Assembly: GCF_000725125.1 (NCBI RefSeq)
Contig: NZ_JFCB01000005.1
Location: 62,001 to 126,000, forward strand
Length of the DNA stretch: 64,000 nt
Direction of reading: 5' to 3'
Origin: Streptomyces toyocaensis
GTDB taxonomy: Bacteria; Actinomycetota; Actinomycetes; Streptomycetales; Streptomycetaceae
Below the pieces are notes generated by a model that worked only from the letters and a program-made list of their open reading frames with translations, was not told where the DNA came from and made no database searches. Positions 25,597 through 33,577 of this stretch are shown piece by piece; within the stretch, counting starts at the first letter, position 1, and each line of letters starts with the position of its first letter. The position numbers and the translations under genes are program-made.

Positions 25597-26073
25597 ATGA
25601 CCACGATGCAATCCGCTGTGCGACGCCGCCGCGCCGTCGCCGTCGCCGGCGCCGTATCCGCCGGACTGCTCGTCCTGGCCGCCTGTGAGAAGCCGACGTC
25701 GATGACCACCGTCACGGTGGGCAGCGACTCGGTGAGCTCCGAGGCCACCTGCGGTGGCGAGGGCGAGGCCCTCAAGGCCGCCGACCTGAACAAGTGCCTG
25801 AAGGACAAGGGGATCGACGAGATCTCGGTCGACCCCGCCGAGACCGTGCGCTTCGGCGTCGACCCGGAGATCGCCGACAACGGCTGGACCATCCTGATGA
25901 ACGGCCAGCCGCTGGTCGACTCCAGCAAGAAGACGTACCAGGCCATCCCGGGCAGCGTGTTCTTCAACGCCCAGTACGGCGCCCAGGGCGACTCGACCCT
26001 GGTGTCGATCAAGGAGGGCGAGAACGACACCACGGGTCTGTGGTCCTTCCGGCTGAAGAAGCAGGAAGACTGA
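25597..26073 (+). CDS. DUF2771 lipoprotein
   Basis: A 158-residue predicted lipoprotein. A basic n-region and hydrophobic stretch end in the lipobox LVLAAC (Cys about residue 30). The mature part is a single small domain typical of DUF2771, with DLNKCLKDKGIDEISVDP. It sits directly upstream of the menaquinone genes mqnB and mqnD; whether it is functionally linked is unknown. TAGCCT at 25585-25590 ends 6 nt before the ATG, suggesting a leaderless message covering the three genes. Confidence 0.82.
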   Translation: MTTMQSAVRRRRAVAVAGAVSAGLLVLAACEKPTSMTTVTVGSDSVSSEATCGGEGEALKAADLNKCLKDKGIDEISVDPAETVRFGVDPEIADNGWTILMNGQPLVDSSKKTYQAIPGSVFFNAQYGAQGDSTLVSIKEGENDTTGLWSFRLKKQED

Positions 26074-26096
26074 TCACGTCGTCCTCACGCGTACTC

Positions 26097-26795
26097 GTGG
26101 CCACCGCTGTCCCCGTCGAGCGGGACGCGGTGGCCCGGGCGTTCGGGGGGCCCGCGGAGGAGCTCGTGCTGCCGGGAGCGACGGTGCTCCGGGGCACCGG
26201 CGGGCCCGACCTGCTCGCCGCGGGTGTCGGGCCGGCGCTCGCCGCCGCGTCCACGGCCGTCGCGCTGACCGCCGCCGCCCTGGACGGCCGGCCGTACGGC
26301 CTCGTCGTCTCCGCCGGGATCGCGGGCGGTTTCCCGCCGCACGCGCCGCTCGGCTCCCTCGTCGTCGCCGACGAGATCACCGCGGCCGACCTGGGCGCGG
26401 AGACGGCCGACGGTTTCCTGCCGGTCACCGACCTCGGCTTCGGCACGGTCACCCACCGTCCGCCCGCCGCCCTGGTCCGGCGGGCCGCCGCCGCGGCCGG
26501 CGCGCTCACCGGGACGGTGCTCACCGTCTCGACGGTGACCGGCACCGCCGCCCGCGCCACCGCGCTCCGCGCCCGTCACCCGCGGGCCCTCGCCGAGGCC
26601 ATGGAGGGCTTCGGGGTCGCCGAGGCCGCCGCCGCGCAGGGGGTGCCCGTGCTGGAGGTGCGCGCGGTGTCGAACCCGGTCGGCCCGCGCGACCGGGCCG
26701 CCTGGCGCGTCGGCGACGCCCTGACCGCCCTCACCGGCGGCTTCGGGAAGCTCGCACCCGTCCTGGAGAGTTGGAACCGGCATGACCACCAGTGA
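26097..26795 (+). CDS. mqnB: Futalosine hydrolase MqnB
   Basis: A nucleoside-phosphorylase-fold enzyme that cleaves futalosine in the futalosine route to menaquinone. Visible family marks are VVSAGIAGGFPPHAPLGS, the substrate-binding AEAMEGFGVAEAA and EVRAVSNPVGPRDR. The start is awkward: the first conserved strand (RVLVATAVPVERDA) begins upstream of any ATG/GTG/TTG, and GTG 26097 would trim it. AGGAAG at 26063-26068 points to a non-standard start around 26070-26078. I give GTG 26097 as the conservative choice (232 residues). The gene overlaps mqnD by 14 bp. Confidence 0.88.
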   Translation: MATAVPVERDAVARAFGGPAEELVLPGATVLRGTGGPDLLAAGVGPALAAASTAVALTAAALDGRPYGLVVSAGIAGGFPPHAPLGSLVVADEITAADLGAETADGFLPVTDLGFGTVTHRPPAALVRRAAAAAGALTGTVLTVSTVTGTAARATALRARHPRALAEAMEGFGVAEAAAAQGVPVLEVRAVSNPVGPRDRAAWRVGDALTALTGGFGKLAPVLESWNRHDHQ

Positions 26796-27639
26796 GCAGC
26801 AGCGGCTGCGGATCGCCTACTCCCCCTGCCCGAACGACACCTTCGTCTTCGACGCCCTCGCCCACGGCCGTGTCCCCGGCGCACCGGCCGTCGACGTGAC
26901 CTTCGCCGACATCGACGTCACCAACGGCATGGCCGAGCGCGGCGAGCTGGACGTGCTGAAGGTGTCGTACGCCGTGCTGCCGTACGTCCTCGACGAGTAC
27001 GCCCTGCTGCCCTGCGGGGGCGCGCTGGGGCGGGGCTGCGGGCCGCTGGTGCTGACCCGGGAGGCCGGGACGGAGCTCACCGGCCGTACGGTCGCCGTGC
27101 CCGGCGAGCGGTCGACGGCGTACCTGCTGTTCCGGCTGTGGGCGGCGGACGTGGTGCCCGGCGGTGTGGGCGAGATCGTGGTGATGCCGTTCCACGAGAT
27201 CATGCCCGCCGTCAGGGACGGGAAGGTCGACGCGGGGCTCGTCATCCACGAGGCGCGCTTCACGTACCGGAACTACGGCCTGCACCGGCTCGCCGACATG
27301 GGTGAGCACTGGGAGCGGACCACGGGGCTGCCGATCCCGCTGGGCGCGATCATCGCGAAGCGGTCGCTGGGCGGGGAGACGCTGAGGCGGCTCGCCGCCT
27401 CGATCCGCACCTCGGTGCGGGCCGCGTGGGACGACCCCGAGGCCTCGCGCCCCTACGTCATGGAACACGCGCAGGAGATGGATCCGGCCGTCGCCGACCA
27501 GCACATCGGGCTGTACGTCAACGAGTTCACGGCCGACCTCGGCGAGAACGGCTACGCGGCCGTGCGGGGGCTGCTCACGCGCGCGGCGGCCGAGGGGCTG
27601 GTGCCGCCCCTCGGCCCGGACGCGCTGCGGTTCCCGTGA
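26782..27639 (+). CDS. mqnD: 1,4-dihydroxy-6-naphthoate synthase MqnD
   Basis: A 285-residue periplasmic-binding-fold enzyme of the futalosine pathway that converts cyclic dehypoxanthine futalosine to 1,4-dihydroxy-6-naphthoate. The N-terminal YSPCPNDTFVFDALAHGRV and FADIDVTNGMAERGELDVLK are characteristic, as is AGLVIHEARFTYRNYGL. It begins 14 bp inside mqnB, indicating one operon. Menaquinone is the sole respiratory quinone in Streptomyces, so this block is expected to be essential. Confidence 0.93.
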   Translation: MTTSEQQRLRIAYSPCPNDTFVFDALAHGRVPGAPAVDVTFADIDVTNGMAERGELDVLKVSYAVLPYVLDEYALLPCGGALGRGCGPLVLTREAGTELTGRTVAVPGERSTAYLLFRLWAADVVPGGVGEIVVMPFHEIMPAVRDGKVDAGLVIHEARFTYRNYGLHRLADMGEHWERTTGLPIPLGAIIAKRSLGGETLRRLAASIRTSVRAAWDDPEASRPYVMEHAQEMDPAVADQHIGLYVNEFTADLGENGYAAVRGLLTRAAAEGLVPPLGPDALRFP

Positions 27640-27649
27640 GCTTGGGGCC

Positions 27650-28033
27650 CTAGACGTCGAGCTGGTCGGCGACCGCGCGGAGCAGCCCGGCGATCTTCTT
27701 GCCGGCCGCGCGGTCGGGGTAGCGGCCCCGCTCCAGGGACGGCGTGATGTTCTCCAGCAGGGTCGTCAGGTCCTGGACGATGGACGCCAGCTCGTCGGGC
27801 TTCTTGCGCTGGGCGGCCGCGACCGACGGGGTCGGGTCCAGGACGGTCAGGGAGAGTGCCTGGTCGCCGCGCTGTCCGGCGACCACGCCGAACTCCACGC
27901 GCTGGCCCGGCTTGAGGGCCTCGACTCCGGCGGGGAGGACGGAGGAATGCACGAAGACGTCGCCGCCGTCGTCACGGGAGAGAAAGCCGAAGCCCTTCTC
28001 GCTGTTGAACCACTTGACCTTGCCGGTGGGCAC
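27650..28033 (-). CDS. Cold-shock-domain protein with C-terminal extension
   Basis: A 127-residue protein. Residues 1-65 are a cold-shock domain (GKVKWFNSEKGFGFLSRDDG then GDVFVHSSVLP), carrying RNP1 and RNP2 motifs for single-stranded nucleic acid binding. Residues 75-127 form an extra helical segment (DELASIVQDLTTLLENITP) seen in an actinobacterial subgroup. The start is GTG 28033 with GAGGA upstream. A leader of about 90 nt with a hairpin precedes it. It converges on mqnD with a 10-bp gap. Confidence 0.88.
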   Translation of the reverse strand: MPTGKVKWFNSEKGFGFLSRDDGGDVFVHSSVLPAGVEALKPGQRVEFGVVAGQRGDQALSLTVLDPTPSVAAAQRKKPDELASIVQDLTTLLENITPSLERGRYPDRAAGKKIAGLLRAVADQLDV

Positions 28034-28197
28034 GTCTGTCCTCGTCCTCGTACTCGTCGGGAAAACTGCTTCGGAAAACGGCTCTGGATAGCACTCGGGC
28101 GGGCCCGATGACCCGCCGGTACCAAGGCTAATGGTCTTCAGGCCGGTGACAAGACGTCACCCGGTTGTTCCTTCGCGCAGGGAACTACCCTGGTGCG

Positions 28198-28473
28198 GTG
28201 CGTGACAAAACCCAAGCGAATTCCAGCGTGGCGCCCGGTGACGGTCTGGTCCGTGCCGGTGCCCTCGTCTTCTTCGTCGGTGCCGTGGCCACTCTGGTCA
28301 CTGTGGCCCCGTTGTTCCTCGGAACGTCGCCCTTTCCGACGTACATGTTCGGATTGAGCATGCTCATGGCCGTCGGATTCCTGATGGCCGGCGCGGGTGT
28401 ACTGCGTTCGGCCGCGGCGGGGCGGCGCCGGGCGCGGGCGGCTCAGTTGTCCGAGCGACCGCCGATGCAATAG
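28198..28473 (+). CDS. Small membrane protein, two transmembrane helices
   Basis: A 91-residue protein with two hydrophobic helices (about residues 18-42 and 50-72) and an arginine-rich tail. I know no function; it is conserved beside the cold-shock gene in Streptomyces from memory. TACCCT at 28186-28191 ends 6 nt before the GTG start and no ribosome-binding site is visible, so it is probably leaderless. Its last 31 bp overlap the end of the convergent HAD gene. Confidence 0.7.
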   Translation: MRDKTQANSSVAPGDGLVRAGALVFFVGAVATLVTVAPLFLGTSPFPTYMFGLSMLMAVGFLMAGAGVLRSAAAGRRRARAAQLSERPPMQ

Positions 28474-29090
28474 TCCGAAAACCATCGCGGGAATTCCGTC
28501 AGATCGGTGAGGACGGCGTCCGCGCCGGCCCCGCGCAGCTCGGTGACGTCGCACGGGCCGCTGGCCACCGCGACGGACAGCGCGCCGGCGGTCCGTGCGC
28601 CGCGCACGTCGCCCACGTGGTCGCCGACGTAGACGGCGGCGTCGTGCTCGCGCAGCGCCAGCGCCTTCTGCTCGGCCCACAGTCCGCCGATCACGGCGTC
28701 CGGTCCGATGCCCAGGTGGGCCAGGTGCAGCTTGGCGTTGGGCTCGTACTTCGCCGTGACGACGATCGCACGCCCGCCCGCGTCCCGTACGGCCGCCATC
28801 GCCTCACGGGCGCCGGGCAGGGCGGGCGTCGGGCTGATGGCGTACACCGGGTACATCTCCCGGTACAGGTCCGCGACCTCCTCGACCCGGTCGGCCGGGA
28901 ACCAGTGGGCCAGCTCGTCCACCAGCGGGGGCCCGAGCCGGCTCACCGCGAGCTCGGCGTCGATGTACGTCCCCGTCCGCTCGGCCAGCGCCTGGTAGCA
29001 GGCGCGGACACCGGGCCGGGAGTCGATGAGCGTCATGTCGAGATCGAACCCGACGGTGGGCGCGGACGGGGCCAGAACCATGCCCACCAT
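28443..29090 (-). CDS. HAD-superfamily hydrolase (phosphoglycolate phosphatase-like)
   Basis: A 215-residue HAD phosphatase. Motif I is FDLDMTLIDSRPG, motif II is IVVTAKYEPN (about residue 117), with K downstream, and motif III is YVGDHVGDVRGARTAG (about residue 162). The small alpha-helical cap (about residues 20-85) is typical of Gph/PGP-type phosphatases. The natural substrate is unknown. I start at ATG 29090; ATG 29081 is also possible. The 3' end overlaps the end of the opposite small membrane gene. Confidence 0.85.
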   Translation of the reverse strand: MVGMVLAPSAPTVGFDLDMTLIDSRPGVRACYQALAERTGTYIDAELAVSRLGPPLVDELAHWFPADRVEEVADLYREMYPVYAISPTPALPGAREAMAAVRDAGGRAIVVTAKYEPNAKLHLAHLGIGPDAVIGGLWAEQKALALREHDAAVYVGDHVGDVRGARTAGALSVAVASGPCDVTELRGAGADAVLTDLTEFPRWFSDYCIGGRSDN

Positions 29091-29481
29091 TGTGCCCACC
29101 CCGCCCGTCAGCCCCGCCCCCACCCGCCGCAGCCGCACCGCCGCAACCGCGGTCAGCCACACCGCCGCAGCCGCCGTCAGCCGCACCGCCGCAGCCGCGG
29201 GCAGTCGTGCCTCCCCAGTGCCTTAAGGGCCTGGGAGGTACCCCCAGGGCGGCACGGGTGGGCGATGGGGGTCCCCCCGCTGGAACGCAGCCGAGAGTGG
29301 GGGAGGCACCGGCAAGCGCCGCGAGCTGAACGCCGGTACCCCAGCCGGAACGTCCGGCCGCGCCGAGCACACCTCAGCAACCGCGCTGGGACGGCACTGC
29401 GGGCACAGCAGGCACCCGCCAGGCCCCACGGGCAAAGCCCCCGGCACCCAGCCGAAGCGCGCGCCGGCGCACCCCGCCGCC
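29091..29481. repeat. Intergenic repeat/hairpin cluster
   Basis: This 391-bp spacer holds about three 24-bp tandem units (core GTCAGCCRCACCGCCGCAGC) at 29135-29206. After them comes GCGGGCAGTCGTGCC, a hairpin (CCTCCCCAGTGCC, loop TTAA, GGGCCTGGGAGG, 29212-29240) and GGCGGCACGGGTGGGCG. The flanking parts recur at 41647-41681, so this looks like a dispersed Streptomyces intergenic element with a terminator-like hairpin. No gene is seen in the rest. Confidence 0.55.
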
Positions 29482-30510
29482 TCAGCGCCGGCGCTGCGAC
29501 CGCCAGACCAGGAACAGCGCCGACGCGACCGCCGCCCCCCGGATGACCCACGGCCACGTCCCCGTGATCGCCGCGTTCATCTGCCCCTCGGCGATGGGGT
29601 CGCCCCAGCGCCCCTCCGTCCTCCCCCAGAGCCACACCACGCCGCCCGTCAGCGCGAGGCCCGGGATGATGACGACCGCCCACTTCGACTCCGCGGGGGT
29701 GAGCCGCCGGGAGGCGTAGGCGATCAGCCAGCCGAGAATCAGCGCGAACCAGCTGCCCAGCACCGCTCCCGCGACCAGCAGACCGGCGGCGACCAGGAGC
29801 AGGGGGTTGCTCCAGCGGCCGGACGGCAGGCGCGGAAGAAGGCGTCGGCGGGGCGCGGCGGTGTCCGCCTCGGCCGCGGCGGCCGGCTCCGCTCGTACCT
29901 CCGGCTCGGGCTCCTGCTTCCTCGGCGGCGACCGCAGCAGCTCCGGGATCTCCACACCGCCCACGAAGCCCGGCACGTCGTCGCCGATCCCGAACGCGCT
30001 GGTGTCGACCCGCCACCAGTCGGGCTGGTCGGCGCTGTCCCCGAGTTCGTCCGTGCCGGCCCGGTGCGGCGGGGACGGTACGTCGGCGGGGGCGGGGCGC
30101 ACCGGTTCCGCCGGGCGGGGCCGGGGGACGACCCGTCGCAGCACGCCCTTCGGGCGCTCACCGCGGTCACCCCGCTCGCCGCGGCCCTCGCGCTCCCCGC
30201 CGGCGTCGCCTCCCGGCGCCGGCTCGCGCTGCACCGGGACGGCGGCCGGCGCCTCGGGGGCGCCCGGGGTGGTGCCGGACGAGGCGTCCTCGGCCGCCGT
30301 GACGACCTCGGTCGGCGTGCCGATGCGGGAGATGATGCGGCGGACCGCGGCGGGGGAATCGACCACGGCCTTCGCCCTGCGCCGGTCGATCTCGTCGCGC
30401 AGCTCGGCGACCAGCCGCATACGGGCCGCCGACGGCAGTTGCCGCTGTTGCGCGACGTCGCCGACGCGGCTCAGATACTCGTAGACGACCTGGTCGCTCT
30501 CGATACCCAC
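29482..30510 (-). CDS. Membrane protein with N-terminal HAAS-like domain
   Basis: A 342-residue protein. Residues 1-75 (VVYEYLSRVGDVAQQRQLPS, then a helix and SRIGTPTEVV) resemble the HAAS domain found in small membrane-linked sensors and DUF1700-type proteins. Residues about 80-215 are proline-, glycine- and charge-rich and probably disordered. The C-terminal 110 residues hold four hydrophobic helices. The start GTG 30510 has GGAGGGG 6 nt upstream. It is divergent from the helicase-associated gene. No function is known; a role in membrane signalling is possible. Confidence 0.65.
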   Translation of the reverse strand: MGIESDQVVYEYLSRVGDVAQQRQLPSAARMRLVAELRDEIDRRRAKAVVDSPAAVRRIISRIGTPTEVVTAAEDASSGTTPGAPEAPAAVPVQREPAPGGDAGGEREGRGERGDRGERPKGVLRRVVPRPRPAEPVRPAPADVPSPPHRAGTDELGDSADQPDWWRVDTSAFGIGDDVPGFVGGVEIPELLRSPPRKQEPEPEVRAEPAAAAEADTAAPRRRLLPRLPSGRWSNPLLLVAAGLLVAGAVLGSWFALILGWLIAYASRRLTPAESKWAVVIIPGLALTGGVVWLWGRTEGRWGDPIAEGQMNAAITGTWPWVIRGAAVASALFLVWRSQRRR

Positions 30511-30627
30511 GAAGTCCCCTCCGGGACGGATGCGCCTGGACACCGTCGCCCGACCGTACCGTGAGAGCGGCCGGCCGGCCCAACTCCGTGCACGCCACGG
30601 ACGTGCCCACCCGCTACCGTGAGGCGG

Positions 30628-33210
30628 ATGAGCACCGAGGAGAAGCCCGCGGCGGCGGCCCCCCGATCCCTCGCTGAGGCACTCCGGGAGCGGGACGACG
30701 CGTCCCTGGCCGCGCTGTTGCGCAGCCGGCCCGATCTCATCACGCCCGTGCCCACCGACCTGACCCAGCTCGCCACCCGCGCCGGGACCCGCGCCTCGGT
30801 CGTGCGGGCGCTGGAGCGGCTGGACCGGTTCGCGCTGCAGACGGCGCAGGCGCTGGCGGTGGCCTCGGACCCGGCGTCCTACGAGGAGTTGCTCGGGCTG
30901 CTGGCCGGCGACGACGGCGACCCGGCGGTCTCCGCCGCGCTGCCGCACGCGCTCGGTGCCCTGCGCGAGCAGGCCCTGGTGTGGGGCGGCGACGACCGGC
31001 TGCGGCTGGTCCGCACCGCCCGTGAGCTGCTGGCGCCGTCGCCGCAGCACCCGTCGCCGACCGGTCTCGGCCCGACGGTGCGGGAGGCCACCGCCGGGAT
31101 GTCGCCGGGGCGGATCCAGGAGATCGTGGCGACGGCGGGGCTGCCGTCCACCCACGACGCGGTGTCCGCCGTGGCCTCGCTGACCGACCTGTTCAACGAT
31201 CCGGAGCGGATGTCCGCGCTGCTCGACGAGGCGCCGAGCGAGTCCGTGGAGGTGCTGGAGCGGCTGGTCTGGGGCCCGCCGTACGGGCAGGTCACCGCCG
31301 ATCCCGCGGCCCGGCTGCGCTGGCTCCTCGACCGGGGCCTGCTGCTGCCGACGGCGCCCGGGACGGTCGTGCTGCCGCGCGAGGTGGCGCTGCGGCTGCG
31401 GGCCGGGCGGGCGCACCGCAGACCGGAGCCGCTGCCGCCGCCCGTCGAGGCGGCCGGCACGCACCGTCCCCAGGTGGTGGACGCGACGGCGGCCGGGCAG
31501 GCGTACACGGCGCTGGCGACGGTCGAGGAGCTGCTGCGGGACTGGCACGAGGGCGGCCCGGCGGTGCTGCGGTCGGGCGGGCTGAGCGTGCGGGACCTGA
31601 AGCGGACCGCCGTGGCCCTCGACGTGACCGAGCCTGTGGCCGCGTTCTGGGTCGAACTGGCCTACGCGGCGGGGCTGCTGGCGTCCGACGGGGAGGCCGA
31701 CGAGCGGTACGCGGCGACCCCGGCGTACGACGAGTGGCGCGAGCGTCCCGCGGCGGAACGGTGGGCGCGGCTGGCCACGGCGTGGCTGGCGGCGACACGG
31801 ACGCCGGGACTGGTCGGCGGGCGGGACGCCAAGGACCACACGCTGTCGGCGCTGGGTCCGGGCCTGGACCGCTCGGCGGCCCCCGAGGTGCGGCACAGGG
31901 TGCTGGCCCTGCTGGCGGCCCTCCCGGAGGGTGCCGCGCCGTCCGCCGGATCGGTCCTGGCCCGGCTGGCCTGGGAACGGCCGCCGCGCGACGGACGGAG
32001 CGGCGGGCGGGGCGCGGCGGAGCCCGCGGGCGGCGGGGACGCCGACGATCCGCGGTCCCGGCTGGCACGGTGGGTGCTGTCCGAGGCCGAGATGCTCGGG
32101 GTCACCGGGCGCGGCGCCCTCTCCGCGCACGGGCGGGCGCTGATCGGCGCGCCCGCGCCCCGGCGCCCGGAGGCGGAGCCCGAGGGGCCCGGTGACAAAC
32201 TGCCCGTTCACCACCGGCCCGCCCCGCCGCCCGCCCCCCTCTCCCCCGGCGAACAGGCCACCGCCGCCGCTGCCGCCGCGCGGCTGCTCGCCCCGCTCCT
32301 GCCGCAGCCGCTGGACCACGTCCTTCTGCAGGCCGATCTGACGGCGGTGGCGCCGGGCCCGCTGCAGCGGCCGCTCGCCGACGTACTGGGTGTCCTCGCG
32401 GACGTGGAATCGAAGGGTGGCGCGACGGTCTACCGGTTCACGCCGGGCTCGGTGCGGCGCGCGCTCGACACCGGGCGGACGGCCGCCGACCTGCACGCCT
32501 TCCTCGCCGCGCACTCCCGTACGCCGGTGCCGCAGCCGCTGGCGTACCTGATCGACGACGTGGCCCGCCGGCACGGGCACCTGCGGGTGGGCGCCGCCTC
32601 GGCGTACGTCCGCTGCGACGACGACGCGGTGCTGGACGAGATCCTCGCCGACAGGCGGGCCGCCGGACTGGGCCTGCGCCGGCTCGCGCCGACGGTGCTG
32701 GCCGCGACGGCGGACCCGGCCGGTCTGCTGGAAGGGCTGCGCGCGATGGGCTTCGCACCGGCCGCCGAGTCCGCCGAGGGCGATGTCCTGATCACCCGAG
32801 CAGACGCCCGCCGGACCCCGCCGCGCACGCCCCCCGAGCCGGTCCCGGAGGGGCCGCCCGTCCCGGACGACACCCTGCTCACGGCCGCGGTCCGCGCCAT
32901 CCGCGCCGGTGACCTCGCCTCCACCGCCCCACGCGGCCCGGCCGCCGGCGACCGGGCCGGCGGGGGCGGGGAGCTGCCCCGGACGACCGCCGCCGAGACC
33001 CTCGCCACCCTGCAGGCGGCCGTCCTCACCGGCGAGGCGCTGTGGATCGGCCACGTCAACGCCGAGGGCGCGGCGAGCCGGCGCGTGATCGCCCCGGTCC
33101 GCGTCGAGGGCGGCTTCGTCACGGCGTACGACCACACCGCCGACGAGGTCCGTACGTATCCGCTGCACAGGATCACGGGGGTCGCGGAGCTGGCGGACGA
33201 GGACGGCTGA
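30628..33210 (+). CDS. Helicase-associated protein (XPB/Ssl2-like domain), partner of the XPB helicase
   Basis: An 860-residue actinobacterial protein annotated in relatives as helicase C-terminal/XPB-Ssl2-like. It lacks Walker A and DEAD-type motifs. Helical N-terminal repeats are followed by a middle part with proline-rich breaks, then a conserved domain from about residue 560 (DHVLLQADLTAVAPGPLQ, VYRFTPGSVRRALDTGRTA, PQPLAYLIDDVARRHGHLRV). The C-terminal strand-rich part (ALWIGHVNAEGAASRRVIAP) resembles a WYL-like fold. The XPB helicase gene follows, so the two probably act together in repair. TACCGT at 30615-30620 ends 7 nt before the ATG: a leaderless start. Confidence 0.8.
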   Translation: MSTEEKPAAAAPRSLAEALRERDDASLAALLRSRPDLITPVPTDLTQLATRAGTRASVVRALERLDRFALQTAQALAVASDPASYEELLGLLAGDDGDPAVSAALPHALGALREQALVWGGDDRLRLVRTARELLAPSPQHPSPTGLGPTVREATAGMSPGRIQEIVATAGLPSTHDAVSAVASLTDLFNDPERMSALLDEAPSESVEVLERLVWGPPYGQVTADPAARLRWLLDRGLLLPTAPGTVVLPREVALRLRAGRAHRRPEPLPPPVEAAGTHRPQVVDATAAGQAYTALATVEELLRDWHEGGPAVLRSGGLSVRDLKRTAVALDVTEPVAAFWVELAYAAGLLASDGEADERYAATPAYDEWRERPAAERWARLATAWLAATRTPGLVGGRDAKDHTLSALGPGLDRSAAPEVRHRVLALLAALPEGAAPSAGSVLARLAWERPPRDGRSGGRGAAEPAGGGDADDPRSRLARWVLSEAEMLGVTGRGALSAHGRALIGAPAPRRPEAEPEGPGDKLPVHHRPAPPPAPLSPGEQATAAAAAARLLAPLLPQPLDHVLLQADLTAVAPGPLQRPLADVLGVLADVESKGGATVYRFTPGSVRRALDTGRTAADLHAFLAAHSRTPVPQPLAYLIDDVARRHGHLRVGAASAYVRCDDDAVLDEILADRRAAGLGLRRLAPTVLAATADPAGLLEGLRAMGFAPAAESAEGDVLITRADARRTPPRTPPEPVPEGPPVPDDTLLTAAVRAIRAGDLASTAPRGPAAGDRAGGGGELPRTTAAETLATLQAAVLTGEALWIGHVNAEGAASRRVIAPVRVEGGFVTAYDHTADEVRTYPLHRITGVAELADEDG

Positions 33211-33577
33211 CCGTTCGGGGGCGAGGCGGGGTGGGTTCCCGCACGCCACGCCGGGCGTTGCCGCCGATGCGGGCGTGCCGTACGTCGAGCCGCCGCCGTC
33301 CGGCCTCCACGGCCGCGGTGCTCGCGGCGTTCACCGCCGAGGCGCGGCGGTCCGCAGCGGCCTCGCCCGGGGCCCCTGTGACGTGCCGCGCGGCCCGCCG
33401 GGGGGTCCCGCGTCCCCGAGGGCCGGTCCGTCCGGGGCGGGCGCCGGTGAACAAGCTCACGCCGGCCGCGGCGAAGCGGGGCTTCCCGTTCGGGGCACCG
33501 GACGCGTGCGATCAGGCAAACTGGACGTTTGGCCGAGCTGTGCCCGTGCCGAGCCCGTCGCAGAAAGGCAGCCGCGC
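33211..33577. other. Spacer between the helicase-associated gene and the XPB gene
   Basis: This 367-bp stretch is very GC-rich with open frames on both strands (for example a 95-codon minus frame ending at 33173), but none shows a ribosome site or recognisable protein character. It probably carries the XPB promoter; I could not identify it. Confidence 0.35.
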
